41,773 nt of DNA, taken from contig JALHTG010000078.1 in the NCBI GenBank assembly GCA_022865705.1, forward strand, positions 1-41,773, given 5' to 3'. Shown piece by piece: positions 24,006 through 31,325 of this stretch. The notes below the pieces were generated by a model, which saw only the letters and a list, made by a program, of their open reading frames with translations, made no database searches and was not told where the DNA came from. Position 1 is the first letter of the stretch. Every line of letters begins with the position of its first letter. The position numbers were made by a program, and so were the translations under genes. Source of the stretch: Candidatus Bathyarchaeota archaeon. Its GTDB lineage: Archaea; Thermoproteota; Bathyarchaeia; 40CM-2-53-6; JALHTG01.

Positions 24006-24592
24006 ACTTTCACGCCTCGTCTTCTGAGCTCAGCCACAACCGCAGTCAGGTACTGCTGTCTCTGAGTCTCGTTGAGGGATTCGCTCAGTTTTCTCTCCCA
24101 GAGTTTGATTGTTGTGAGGGGATCTCCAGGAGCCACGCCTTCCGTGAGAAGCGCGAGGCCGGTGAACACTATGCCTCTCGGAACAAGGACTTGGCCCACT
24201 TCGGCGCTTCGGAACTTTGCGTCGATGCTGACGTTCTTAATCTTGCCAGCTTCGTACAGACGATTAGTCTCCTCGTCCTCCACGTAGATCACGGCTTCAA
24301 CGTTGTTGCCTTCGAACTCAGCGTCAACAGTTTTGTTTTGAGGGAACGGTAGCTCTCTCTCGTGGTTGATGTTGAGAGGTCTCTCAGCCAACGAGCGGGC
24401 CGCTAACTTGAGTTCTTCCTCCGTGTATTGGTTCCTGTTTCCAGTTGTGATGACGTGGATAGCATGGACCTTGTAGAACTTACCAGGTCCACCTTCAGTG
24501 GCCTTGTAGAATTGAATCGGTGGAGTCCAACGGAAGGATTCCGCGAGACTTGCGATGCGGAACCTAAGTCTTCTCAGCGGGTTCACTTTCAC
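24002..24592 (-). CDS. Prohead maturation protease (HK97/herpes assemblin type)
   Basis: A 196-residue serine protease. The conserved steps are visible: FYKVHAIHVITTGNRNQYTE at the start of the core, RPLNINHERE carrying the likely catalytic His, and KNVSIDAKF with the likely Ser, then the C-terminal IVFTGLALLTEGVAPGDPLT. It should remove the N-terminal scaffold region of the capsid protein during maturation. It begins inside the 3' end of the portal gene (29-nt overlap), the usual gene order portal-protease-capsid. Confidence 0.85.
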   Translation of the reverse strand: MKVNPLRRLRFRIASLAESFRWTPPIQFYKATEGGPGKFYKVHAIHVITTGNRNQYTEEELKLAARSLAERPLNINHERELPFPQNKTVDAEFEGNNVEAVIYVEDEETNRLYEAGKIKNVSIDAKFRSAEVGQVLVPRGIVFTGLALLTEGVAPGDPLTTIKLWERKLSESLNETQRQQYLTAVVAELRRRGVKV

Positions 24593-26279
24593 TCACCTGT
24601 AGATCTGGATGGTTTTTGATCCATTGCCGGGCCTTCTCCATGGTCCAGTCTTTCTTCTTCGCAAACATGATCGATTGAATTGTGAGTTTGTCTTCGCCCC
24701 GCAGTCTACCCACGACTGCGCGGATTCCCTCATCCTGGCTTAGCCAGATCGTTCTGAAACTGTATGGTTGGAATGTGTCGAGCTCCCGAACTCTGCGTCT
24801 AATGTTGTTCTCATTCTCATCCCATCCTTCTGCCAGCTTCGCCGCGTATTCTTGTCGGTCCTCGTCTGTTTCAGGGATCACGTGGATCCTGCCGCCTTTG
24901 TCGCGGAAGAACCGCATCTCTTTCAGAGACTCGGTGGCAAGAGTCTTCTCTTCCGGTTGCTCTTGGAGTTCGAAGCCAGCGTTCTTCGCCAGCATGTTGC
25001 GCACCTCGTCTCGAGTGAGATATTCGATGCCGGATGTGGCGCTGATCTGCGCCAGTTGGACGATATGTTCCATCTTGACTTCAGGCCTGTCGGGTATGCC
25101 CCAGCGAAGCCGAACCCCTGCCTGCGCCGGATCCTGGCCGTTCTCCTTGAGAATGATTTCGAAGATCTGTTTCTCTACGATCCTGGCGACAAACCGTTGA
25201 ACGTACATTATTTTTCTTTGAGCAACTTTGTCGGCGACTGTGGCTGAGGCTTCCGTGTAGCCTGCTGCTGTCAGCAGCCGGGTGATGAAGGTCTGGAGAC
25301 CTTGGACTATCTGCACATTGATGGCTTCAATGAAACCGTCGAAGCGAGCAGAAGGATTGATGTCTAGCGAGTTCACTGAGACAGGCTTGTTGGTTACAAA
25401 ATCCGCGTCGATTGGCGCGTCCTGGATTGTGGGCGCGTATTCTTCCTGCAGTTTCTGGTCGCTTACGCCTTCGAAATTCCAGAGTCGTTTAGGCGCCGCG
25501 TAGCGGTGAACAATCTTTTGAATATCGTCTTCAAGCCGAGCTTTGATGTCGAGAAAGGCGGGTCGAACGGTTCTTTCGTCGATCTGCTTGGTTGAAGCGA
25601 GGCTGTGCAGGGTTCCTATGCCCCACGCAGATCCATCTATCGCGTTCAGTTTGAAGTGGATAATTTCGCCAGGCCCGAATTCGACCTTGTCTGAGCCCAC
25701 TTGTTGAATGTAGAGCTCGATTCGACCAAACTTGTCACGTTGAATGTAGGCCATTGAGGACAGTGGCAGAACTTTGATTGAGACAAGCTTCTTGTCGTCT
25801 CCTGACTTTGTGCTCCGGATCTTCTCCCAGAAACAGTTGCCGCTGAACACGATCTCTTTCGATGTTTGCATGAGCAGGCTATCCATGTTGACTTCTGCGC
25901 AGAACTCGTCCACGAGTTTCTTCGCATCTTCGAAGCCTTGTTCGCAAACCGTGTAGAAGCCTGGGCCTGCAATCTGTTCACCTACCGAGTCAACTGCACC
26001 CATCACCATAGGATCTTTCAAGTAATAGTCCACGAGGCGGGCAAGGGTGACTGTCGGCTGCTCTCCCATCCTTGCTTTCATGGCGGGGATGAAGAGCCCT
26101 TTCTCAGAAGTGGCCCCCTTCACTGCTTCCGCAAGTTTTCCCGGGAGCTTCTGAAATCGCTTGAAAGCAGGAATGGGTTCTCCTCGCAGTATGCTTCGGA
26201 AGAATCCTCCCGAAGGAGTCCGGGGTACGCCTGCGATTTGGAATCGTAGCTTCTGGAACCAGCTGATCTTTTTACTCAA
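24564..26279 (-). CDS. Portal protein
   Basis: A 571-residue protein located between terminase and protease genes. Portal features include DYYLKDPMVMGAVDSVGEQI, CFWEKIRSTKSGDDK, VLPLSSMAYIQRDKFGRIE and GEIIHFKLNAIDGSAWGIG, and a long wing/clip-helix part with QIVQGLQTFITRLLTAAGYT. The last 50 residues (MFAKKKDWTMEKARQWIKNH) form a small helical domain found at the ends of head proteins in many phages. It forms the twelve-fold ring for DNA entry and exit. Confidence 0.88.
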   Translation of the reverse strand: MSKKISWFQKLRFQIAGVPRTPSGGFFRSILRGEPIPAFKRFQKLPGKLAEAVKGATSEKGLFIPAMKARMGEQPTVTLARLVDYYLKDPMVMGAVDSVGEQIAGPGFYTVCEQGFEDAKKLVDEFCAEVNMDSLLMQTSKEIVFSGNCFWEKIRSTKSGDDKKLVSIKVLPLSSMAYIQRDKFGRIELYIQQVGSDKVEFGPGEIIHFKLNAIDGSAWGIGTLHSLASTKQIDERTVRPAFLDIKARLEDDIQKIVHRYAAPKRLWNFEGVSDQKLQEEYAPTIQDAPIDADFVTNKPVSVNSLDINPSARFDGFIEAINVQIVQGLQTFITRLLTAAGYTEASATVADKVAQRKIMYVQRFVARIVEKQIFEIILKENGQDPAQAGVRLRWGIPDRPEVKMEHIVQLAQISATSGIEYLTRDEVRNMLAKNAGFELQEQPEEKTLATESLKEMRFFRDKGGRIHVIPETDEDRQEYAAKLAEGWDENENNIRRRVRELDTFQPYSFRTIWLSQDEGIRAVVGRLRGEDKLTIQSIMFAKKKDWTMEKARQWIKNHPDLQVSESEPAEKT

Positions 26280-26281
26280 AA

Positions 26282-27130
26282 CTATTTACCTACTTGTCTA
26301 CCTACCTGCTTACCTACGCGCCGCTGCCTCAACCGATAGTTGCGAATCACAAGGTTGACCAAGGCGCCTTCGCGCAATCCTTGTCCCCATTTTCGCGAGG
26401 CCATGCTGGAACGGATTGTCTGAACGACAAAGCCTCGGTTGCGGTAGAGCTTGCGGATCAAGGGATGGTTGCCGTATGTGAGAAGCCATTTTCCCTCAAC
26501 CGAAACCAAGAGGTCGGCCAGATCCACGTGGTCCTGTTCAGTCATTGCAAGTCTATTGGCTTGCTTAACATCGAGGTAGGGCGGGTCGAGGAAAAAGAAC
26601 ACATCTGGAGCATCCCGGTTCTTTATGCATTGCCTGAAATCCAAATGGTCGATATCGAGCTTCCGTATTCTCTCCGCGATCGCATCCAGGGATTGTGGAA
26701 GGTTGGCCCAGCGACTAGCTCGACTAGCACCTCTCCTAGTGAAGGCCCACCCAGACCCAAACCGCCCAGCAAAGCAGGACCTCATGCAGTAGAAGAATGC
26801 TATGGCCCGTTCGAGAGGATCTACTATTTTGCCTTCGTCCAGGTCTTTCGTGAATCGCGCATATAGTTCTCTGCTGTACGGGAGCCACTCGAGGCGCTTG
26901 AGAAATTCTTCTTTTCGATCTCTCACAACCATGAACACGTTGACAAGGTTTGAGTCGATGTCGTTGTAGACTTCTTCTTGGCTGGGTTGCTTGGCGAAGA
27001 GTAGAGCTGCTGCGCCTCCGAACACTTCCACGTAGACTCTGTGCGGAGGAATCAGTGGCAGCAGTTTCTTGACGAGGAAATGTTTGCCTCCTGTGTACGG
27101 GAAGAAGCGCGAAGCTATTCTGAACATCAT
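26282..27130 (-). CDS. D12-class adenine-N6 DNA methyltransferase (Dam-like)
   Basis: A 282-residue enzyme with RFFPYTGGKHFLVKKLLPL (SAM-binding motif), VEVFGGAAALLFAKQP, YNDIDSNLVNVF and the catalytic DPPY in FFFLDPPYLDV. It methylates adenine, probably protecting viral DNA from host nucleases; no cognate restriction gene lies beside it. The C-terminus repeats GKQVGRQVGK, encoded by a short GTAGGTA-type tandem. ATG at 27130 or 27127 overlaps the previous stop; GTG at 27157 is open upstream. Lying between terminase and portal genes is unusual. Confidence 0.88.
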   Translation of the reverse strand: MMFRIASRFFPYTGGKHFLVKKLLPLIPPHRVYVEVFGGAAALLFAKQPSQEEVYNDIDSNLVNVFMVVRDRKEEFLKRLEWLPYSRELYARFTKDLDEGKIVDPLERAIAFFYCMRSCFAGRFGSGWAFTRRGASRASRWANLPQSLDAIAERIRKLDIDHLDFRQCIKNRDAPDVFFFLDPPYLDVKQANRLAMTEQDHVDLADLLVSVEGKWLLTYGNHPLIRKLYRNRGFVVQTIRSSMASRKWGQGLREGALVNLVIRNYRLRQRRVGKQVGRQVGK

Positions 27131-27246
27131 TCTTTCTTGTTTTTCCGTTTCAACCACTTCTCCAGGTCGATTCGACAGTCATGGCAAAGGATCAGAGTGA
27201 TCTCGTAGAGTTCTCGCGTCTCCTTGCAGCGTTCGCATCTGGTCAC
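27127..27246 (-). CDS. 39-residue zinc-ribbon microprotein
   Basis: GTG at 27246 overlaps the previous gene's TGA (GTGA) and the TGA at 27127 overlaps the ATG of the methyltransferase, so both junctions are 3-4 nt overlaps. The product has two CxxC pairs: TRCERCKE and LCHDCRID, followed by a basic tail WLKRKNKKE. It is a minimal zinc finger. The function is unknown. Confidence 0.65.
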   Translation of the reverse strand: MTRCERCKETRELYEITLILCHDCRIDLEKWLKRKNKKE

Positions 27247-27464
27247 TTCTTCTTCCTCAGCTGCTGCTGGATGTAGAAACGGGTCTTCTCAGGGTCAATG
27301 ATGCAGAGCTTGCAAACCTGAGCCCGAACTATCTGGCCCGACGGAAGCTCGGTTCTGAAGTATTGAATCTCACCAGATGGAAATAGGCCGTGACACATGA
27401 CGCACTCTTTGAAGACAGGATTCTTCTTGCGGCGGAGCGTAGAGTGTCCTTTCTCCGGTTTCAT
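27243..27464 (-). CDS. Small zinc-finger protein
   Basis: A 73-residue protein with CVMCHGLF and VCKLCIID, a four-Cys zinc site with 25 or so residues between, and a basic helical end (YIQQQLRKKK). ATG at 27464 is chosen; the frame is open to 27494. It overlaps the preceding gene by about 95 nt in another frame, long for this block, so one of the two may end earlier than drawn. It is the second zinc protein in a row before the methyltransferase. Confidence 0.6.
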   Translation of the reverse strand: MKPEKGHSTLRRKKNPVFKECVMCHGLFPSGEIQYFRTELPSGQIVRAQVCKLCIIDPEKTRFYIQQQLRKKK

Positions 27465-27618
27465 AATCGATTGTTTCGACAAGAACACCAACAAGCCTCA
27501 GCGATTCAGTCAGCGACGCAAAATGCCTCTGGGCCTCAGCTCGATCCTTGGCAACGATGTTGGGGCCGCACCAACGACGCCCGAGATGATCTCTATACTC
27601 TGCGAGGAAAACTGGCAT
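27370..27618 (-). CDS. Small unknown protein behind the large terminase
   Basis: An 82-residue protein whose first 60 residues look natural (MPVFLAEYRDHLGRRWCGPN, AQRHFASLTESLRLVGVLVE, YETGERTLYAPP), a strand-helix-strand pattern. The last 20 residues coincide with the start of the zinc-finger gene and may be read-through. The gene starts just behind the terminase stop. No family recognised. Confidence 0.55.
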   Translation of the reverse strand: MPVFLAEYRDHLGRRWCGPNIVAKDRAEAQRHFASLTESLRLVGVLVETIDYETGERTLYAPPQEESCLQRVRHVSRPISIW

Positions 27619-27619
27619 G

Positions 27620-29026
27620 CTACCGCTTCCTTATCGGAATGAAAGCTGGTGCCTCGCTCTCTCGAGACGCATAGACAGCTAGGGCGATGGACCAGAACCG
27701 GTCGTCGTGGGTGCCTTCATCGTGATTGAACTTCACGTTGCCGTCTTTGGTGAGCTCGTACTTCTCAACATTCAATTCAGCGATGACGTCAGGGTCGTAT
27801 GGCAGTGCGAAGTTCTTCAGCTGCATCTGCTCCTTGAAGTATTTCGCCATCTCCATCTTCGACTGCATACTGAAGATGACCGGGTTGACCTGCATGACTC
27901 CAGCTGCCTGCATGTCCTTGACAACGTAGCTTTCTCGCGTCGCGTCCACCAGGACCTTCTCAACTTCCTGGAAGCGGTCGCAGAGCGCCTTCGTGTAGCC
28001 GATCACAGTGGCGTATGGCGTCTTCAACGGAAACTGGTTGCAGTGAACCAGGCCGATGCGACTGTTCCATCTCTCCACAACGGAAACCACGGAGTGATCC
28101 TGAATCTCCCCGAGGTCAATGCCAACGCTGAACCGACCTTTTGGTGTGGACTCGAAGGGATAGTAGATTTGACGTGGGTTCAGATCGTGCCATGTGTCAG
28201 TCCAGATGCAGGAAACGATGAACTCACGAGGCAGATATGCGTCAACGTCTTCGCTGAACTCGGCTTCAAACTCTCGGATGAATCGTTCCGGTGGGCTGAC
28301 CGTGCGCATCTCGTCAATGAAGTCTTGCTTCATGAGACCTGCAGCAACAACATCACGCCAGGTCACATGGTGCCGAGACCAGATCTTCTCGAGTTTCGGG
28401 TCCTTGCACATCTGGTAGAAGACTGATTTAGTCGCCCAGGGTGTTGAGGATGCGATCAGCGTGCCATCTGTCGTCGCCAGCATCGGATACAAGATGTTGT
28501 AGAAGATAATTTCGTCATCTCGGAAGAATGCTGCCTCATCGGCCAGCACTTGGTGGGCCGTGTACCCACGCAGCAGGTTCGGTGAACATGGAAGTGCGAC
28601 CATTTGGCTGGCGTTTCTGAACCAGATCGTAGTTCGCTGCATCTTGCCAACGATGGCTTTGCGATCCTTGACATTCATGCCGTAGAGGAAGCTTTGGATC
28701 CGGTCCATCATGATCATTGACTGTCTTAAGCTGGGGGCCACGATCAATGAGAGTGTTCGGGGATGCGTGGCTGCGTACCAGATCCCGCGAACCGCGATAG
28801 TTGTGGTTTTTCCTGCTTGACGACTCATTCGCACAGCGATTCGTTTCGATTTGTCTGCGAGAACTTTCTCCTGGTATGGTAGGGCGGTGAAGTTCAGGAA
28901 ACGTTTTCCGAAGTAGACGGGGTCGTCGCGGGATTTCTTGATGCCTGCAAGAGTGTCATTGCTTGCTGGCGCTGTCCTTTCCTCTGTGCTTCTTAGGCGC
29001 TTTTCTATCGCTTTCCATTCCGACAT
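27620..29026 (-). CDS. terL: Terminase large subunit
   Basis: A 468-residue packaging motor. The ATPase has Walker A SRQAGKTT (68-75), Walker B VLADEAAFF with D163-E164, and the coupling segment DGTLIASSTP. The RNase H-like nuclease has D304 (VGIDLGEIQD), D361 (VLVDAT) and the DDRFWSIALA segment (D441/D442). Both halves look intact. It cuts and pumps viral DNA through the portal. It begins inside the small terminase gene (71-nt overlap). Confidence 0.93.
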   Translation of the reverse strand: MSEWKAIEKRLRSTEERTAPASNDTLAGIKKSRDDPVYFGKRFLNFTALPYQEKVLADKSKRIAVRMSRQAGKTTTIAVRGIWYAATHPRTLSLIVAPSLRQSMIMMDRIQSFLYGMNVKDRKAIVGKMQRTTIWFRNASQMVALPCSPNLLRGYTAHQVLADEAAFFRDDEIIFYNILYPMLATTDGTLIASSTPWATKSVFYQMCKDPKLEKIWSRHHVTWRDVVAAGLMKQDFIDEMRTVSPPERFIREFEAEFSEDVDAYLPREFIVSCIWTDTWHDLNPRQIYYPFESTPKGRFSVGIDLGEIQDHSVVSVVERWNSRIGLVHCNQFPLKTPYATVIGYTKALCDRFQEVEKVLVDATRESYVVKDMQAAGVMQVNPVIFSMQSKMEMAKYFKEQMQLKNFALPYDPDVIAELNVEKYELTKDGNVKFNHDEGTHDDRFWSIALAVYASRESEAPAFIPIRKR

Positions 29027-29342
29027 CTAGTCTTTCCTCGACAGCTGTCAACCGCTTCAGAAGTTCACCTTTCGCAACATTGTTCAACAAGCCATCCTGA
29101 ACCATAATGAGGAAGCCGAGCAGCTGGTAGAATCTTAACCGGTCATTGGGTTCAGCAGATTTCGCTAGAACCGCTATATCCACTATAGCGGTCGAGAGAT
29201 CGTCTACACGTTTCTCTCGAATTCCAGCCACGTCAACCGTGGCTATTTCGAAGCGTAGCTGTCCCAGCAATCCCCTTAATTTCGCCAAGAACGCGTTCCT
29301 CAAGGTTGATTCACTTAGCCCCCCCGGGGGGGGTGATACCAC
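28956..29342 (-). CDS. Probable terminase small subunit
   Basis: A 128-residue helical protein directly before and overlapping the large terminase gene, the standard place for the DNA-recognition subunit. A long helical body (RNAFLAKLRGLLGQLRFEIA, RLRFYQLLGFLIMVQDGLLN) and a basic C-terminus (KAPKKHRGKDSASKQ) suit this role. The annotated start is GTG at 29342, inside a C8G7 tract shared with the previous gene; TTG at about 29300 is an alternative that avoids the tract. Confidence 0.6.
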   Translation of the reverse strand: MVSPPPGGLSESTLRNAFLAKLRGLLGQLRFEIATVDVAGIREKRVDDLSTAIVDIAVLAKSAEPNDRLRFYQLLGFLIMVQDGLLNNVAKGELLKRLTAVEERLDVGMESDRKAPKKHRGKDSASKQ

Positions 29343-29487
29343 CCCCTACCCCCCTCAGGTAAGCCTCGATAAGAGTACGGGTGAAGTCTACAACATTCAG
29401 TCGGTTGCGTTTCGCTTCTATCCGTAGAACTGCTAGGATTTCCGGGTCTAGTCTGAGGTGTATGCCCGGTTTGCCTTTACCAGGCAA
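29311..29487 (-). CDS. 58-residue ribbon-helix-helix DNA-binding protein
   Basis: TTG at 29487 opens 58 codons to TGA at 29311. The product matches the Arc/CopG pattern: strand GIHLRLDPE, helix EILAVLRIEAKRN, turn RLNVVDF, helix TRTLIEAYLRG. An in-frame TGA just upstream makes the TTG the only practical start. It overlaps the membrane-protein gene before it by 11 nt and the small-terminase frame after it by 32 nt. It could be a regulator, or contribute DNA binding to packaging. Confidence 0.7.
   Translation of the reverse strand: MPGKGKPGIHLRLDPEILAVLRIEAKRNRLNVVDFTRTLIEAYLRGVGGGITPPGGAK
29319..29333. repeat. C7G8 homopolymer palindrome
   Basis: Seven C followed by eight G on the + strand (C8G7 in the coding direction), the longest homopolymer pair in the window. 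It lies where the ribbon-helix-helix and small-terminase frames overlap. Confidence 0.9.
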
Positions 29488-29656
29488 GGAGGCTCAGAAC
29501 CCACCCGCCAACCCACAGGCAAGCTGCCAGTATGATGAGCAGGAGCAGGATCCTCACGCCGATGTGGATAGCAATGCCTATCACAAGCGAGAACATGGCG
29601 CCGCCCAGGATGGCTAACCCAACGATCATGAAGATTACGATCAATAGTGGAAGCAT
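29477..29656 (-). CDS. 59-residue membrane protein (holin-like)
   Basis: ATG at 29656 shares one base with the previous gene's TGA (TGATG). The 59 residues are nearly all hydrophobic: helix 1 LLIVIFMIVGLAILGGAMF, a short polar turn IHIGVR, helix 2 ILLLLIILAACLWVGGWV. The size and two-helix hairpin fit small holins or pinholins, but such proteins cannot be told from other mini membrane proteins by sequence. Confidence 0.65.
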   Translation of the reverse strand: MLPLLIVIFMIVGLAILGGAMFSLVIGIAIHIGVRILLLLIILAACLWVGGWVLSLLAW

Positions 29657-29991
29657 CAGGTTTCACCTCCCCGTCTTCTAGGCAACCTTTCTCCAACTTC
29701 TCGCAAGGCGTCTTTCAACAGGAACAAGGCGCCAAAGGTGAACAAAGAAACGGAGATGTTGAAGATGCAGATCATCAGCAGCAACAGTAGAACTGCAGCG
29801 CTGACGGGGACAGGTTTTGACTGTAGAAGGATCTCAACGACATGAACCAGGGGCTCTCGAAGTAGTGAGAGCAGGAGAACCGCGGCTACTGCTGAACCCA
29901 CAAACAGAGCCGTGGCGTATTTGCGTATAGCATCTACCCCGCCATGGTGAGGCTGAAGGCTTGCCGGCCAAAACCTACGTTTTCCCAACAT
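29656..29991 (-). CDS. Small membrane protein with two helices
   Basis: A 111-residue protein with helix 1 near residues 27-45 (ALFVGSAVAAVLLLSLL) and helix 2 near 63-95 (AAVLLLLLMICIFNISVSLF), and basic ends (LPRRRGGET). It overlaps the subtilase gene by 17 nt and the following mini membrane protein by one base. It is a candidate holin or antiholin beside the protease. Confidence 0.65.
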   Translation of the reverse strand: MLGKRRFWPASLQPHHGGVDAIRKYATALFVGSAVAAVLLLSLLREPLVHVVEILLQSKPVPVSAAVLLLLLMICIFNISVSLFTFGALFLLKDALREVGERLPRRRGGET

Positions 29992-30976
29992 TCATCAACT
30001 CTTTGAGTTTGAGATAGGCTCGGTACGCGTTCACACGTCCGTGGCCGATGGAATGTTTCTCGTCAAACTTCTTTCTCGAGAAGAACCGTTTCAAAGTGGC
30101 CTGCAGGCGGTAGAAGAAACCGGTAGGCAGCGAAGTGATTCTCGAGACAATAGGCATGTACGCGGGATCGCAGGATCCACGGATTGATTCCTTGATCTGT
30201 CGGGGTGTAGCTCCGGCGAAGGCTTGCTTCAGCTGCACCCAGATCCCTGTTACGTGTGGAGTTGCGAAACTCGTAAGATCGAAGAAGCCGTAGAGGTCGC
30301 TGTGAATGTCGCATGTTGTGGTGTTTCGTGCTCTCGCGCAGAGTATTCGTTCGCCTGGCGCCACGCAGTCCGGTTTCACTCGGCCGTCAAGGGTGGGCCC
30401 GCGAGAGGAAGCAAGCCTGAGAACGTCTTGATTGTTCACACAGCCAACAGTGATCGCTTCTTCAGCCGCTCCCGGTGATCCTATCGAGTAGTGGACCGGA
30501 CCGTAGTTGCCTGCAGCGCAGACAACACCAATGCCTCGCTTCTGAACTAAGTAGTTGACTTCTCTCGAGACGGGATCTCGTCCATCTGTGACGCAGTCGC
30601 TTGTAATGCTGAAGTTGATGACTTGCACGCCTTGGCTTGCTAGCCACTCGAGAGCATCGATCAGCACATCTTCCTCGACAGACCCGTCGTGCTGTGTGAC
30701 CTTCACGATTACCAGCTGAGCATCGTATGCGATGCCTCTCAGTCGCCAGTTCTTGGCCCCTTTGCTTGCGATCACTCCGGCCACAGCGGTGTCGTGGCCG
30801 ATGTCATCTGAGATCCCGTGGCCGCTGAAGTCTTTTGATGCGACGACCTTGCCTTCGAGATCTGGATGAGAGAGGTCTATTCCGGTTCCAACTATGCCAA
30901 CTAGGATACCTTTGCCTGTGATGCCTAGCGCCCACAGTCGAGTGACACCGAGGCGCCTGCAGATTCCATGGGTCAA
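29975..30976 (-). CDS. Subtilase-family (S8) serine protease, catalytic Asp replaced
   Basis: A 333-residue subtilisin-fold protein. His61 (IGHDTAVAG), oxyanion Asn157 (AAGNYGP) and Ser236 (LTSFATPHVTG) are present. The catalytic Asp position reads Gly30: IVGTGIDLSHPDL instead of IDTGID. GHGTH is also altered to GHDTA. There is no signal peptide and no propeptide; a propeptide-like protein is encoded just upstream. The C-terminal 70 residues are helical and basic. Virion maturation, S-layer cleavage for entry or release, or a non-catalytic binding role are possible. Subtilases are rare in tailed-virus structural blocks. Confidence 0.85.
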   Translation of the reverse strand: MTHGICRRLGVTRLWALGITGKGILVGIVGTGIDLSHPDLEGKVVASKDFSGHGISDDIGHDTAVAGVIASKGAKNWRLRGIAYDAQLVIVKVTQHDGSVEEDVLIDALEWLASQGVQVINFSITSDCVTDGRDPVSREVNYLVQKRGIGVVCAAGNYGPVHYSIGSPGAAEEAITVGCVNNQDVLRLASSRGPTLDGRVKPDCVAPGERILCARARNTTTCDIHSDLYGFFDLTSFATPHVTGIWVQLKQAFAGATPRQIKESIRGSCDPAYMPIVSRITSLPTGFFYRLQATLKRFFSRKKFDEKHSIGHGRVNAYRAYLKLKELMNVGKT

Positions 30977-30977
30977 A

Positions 30978-31325
30978 CTATCTCACGCTGTGGAACGGGA
31001 TTGCCTTGGCGAATGTCAGTAGTTTGTCTTCGTTCTCCATCTTGATCTCTACGACATCGTTCTCGGTCGCAGTCACATACATGGTTTCAATATGTGGAAC
31101 CAGTTTCACGACTTCGAGACGTGGATCCTTGGCTAGGGTCGCTAGGACTGGTTCAGAGGCTTGGATCGAGAACTTGAGTCGGCCCTTCATGGCCGGTTTG
31201 AATTCCGGCGAGCCGCTCAAGACAGTTGAGGCGCGTGGACAAGCCCCGCATGGTGAGATGTGGCTCGGTGCGCTGAGGCAGATGTTTTTGCCTCGATACT
31301 GAAAATGGTAGATGCAGTCAGGCAT
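30978..31325 (-). CDS. Detached subtilisin-propeptide-like protein with N-terminal Cys cluster
   Basis: A 115-residue protein ending 1 nt before the protease gene. Residues about 50-115 (GRLKFSIQASEPVLATLAKD, LEVVKLVPHIETMYVTATEN) have the strand-helix-strand-strand-helix-strand order of S8 propeptides (inhibitor I9), including a -YVTA- strand. Residues 1-45 contain four Cys (DCIYHF, ICLSAPSHISPCGACP), perhaps a metal site. ATG 31325 overlaps the preceding stop by 8 nt and has GGAG upstream; the frame is open much further but antisense-like. It may fold or inhibit the protease in trans. Confidence 0.65.
   Translation of the reverse strand: MPDCIYHFQYRGKNICLSAPSHISPCGACPRASTVLSGSPEFKPAMKGRLKFSIQASEPVLATLAKDPRLEVVKLVPHIETMYVTATENDVVEIKMENEDKLLTFAKAIPFHSVR

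Noticed and set aside
27707-28426. Long + strand frame of 239 codons inside the large terminase gene
   Set aside because: It is antisense to an intact terminase with all catalytic motifs; its sequence shows no domain and similar antisense frames (22660-23505, 14585-15208, 35274-35771) lie opposite other clear genes.
29448-29696. 82-codon - strand frame across the mini membrane protein
   Set aside because: It has random-looking composition; the frame giving a two-helix membrane protein, with a one-base overlap to its neighbour, is far better.
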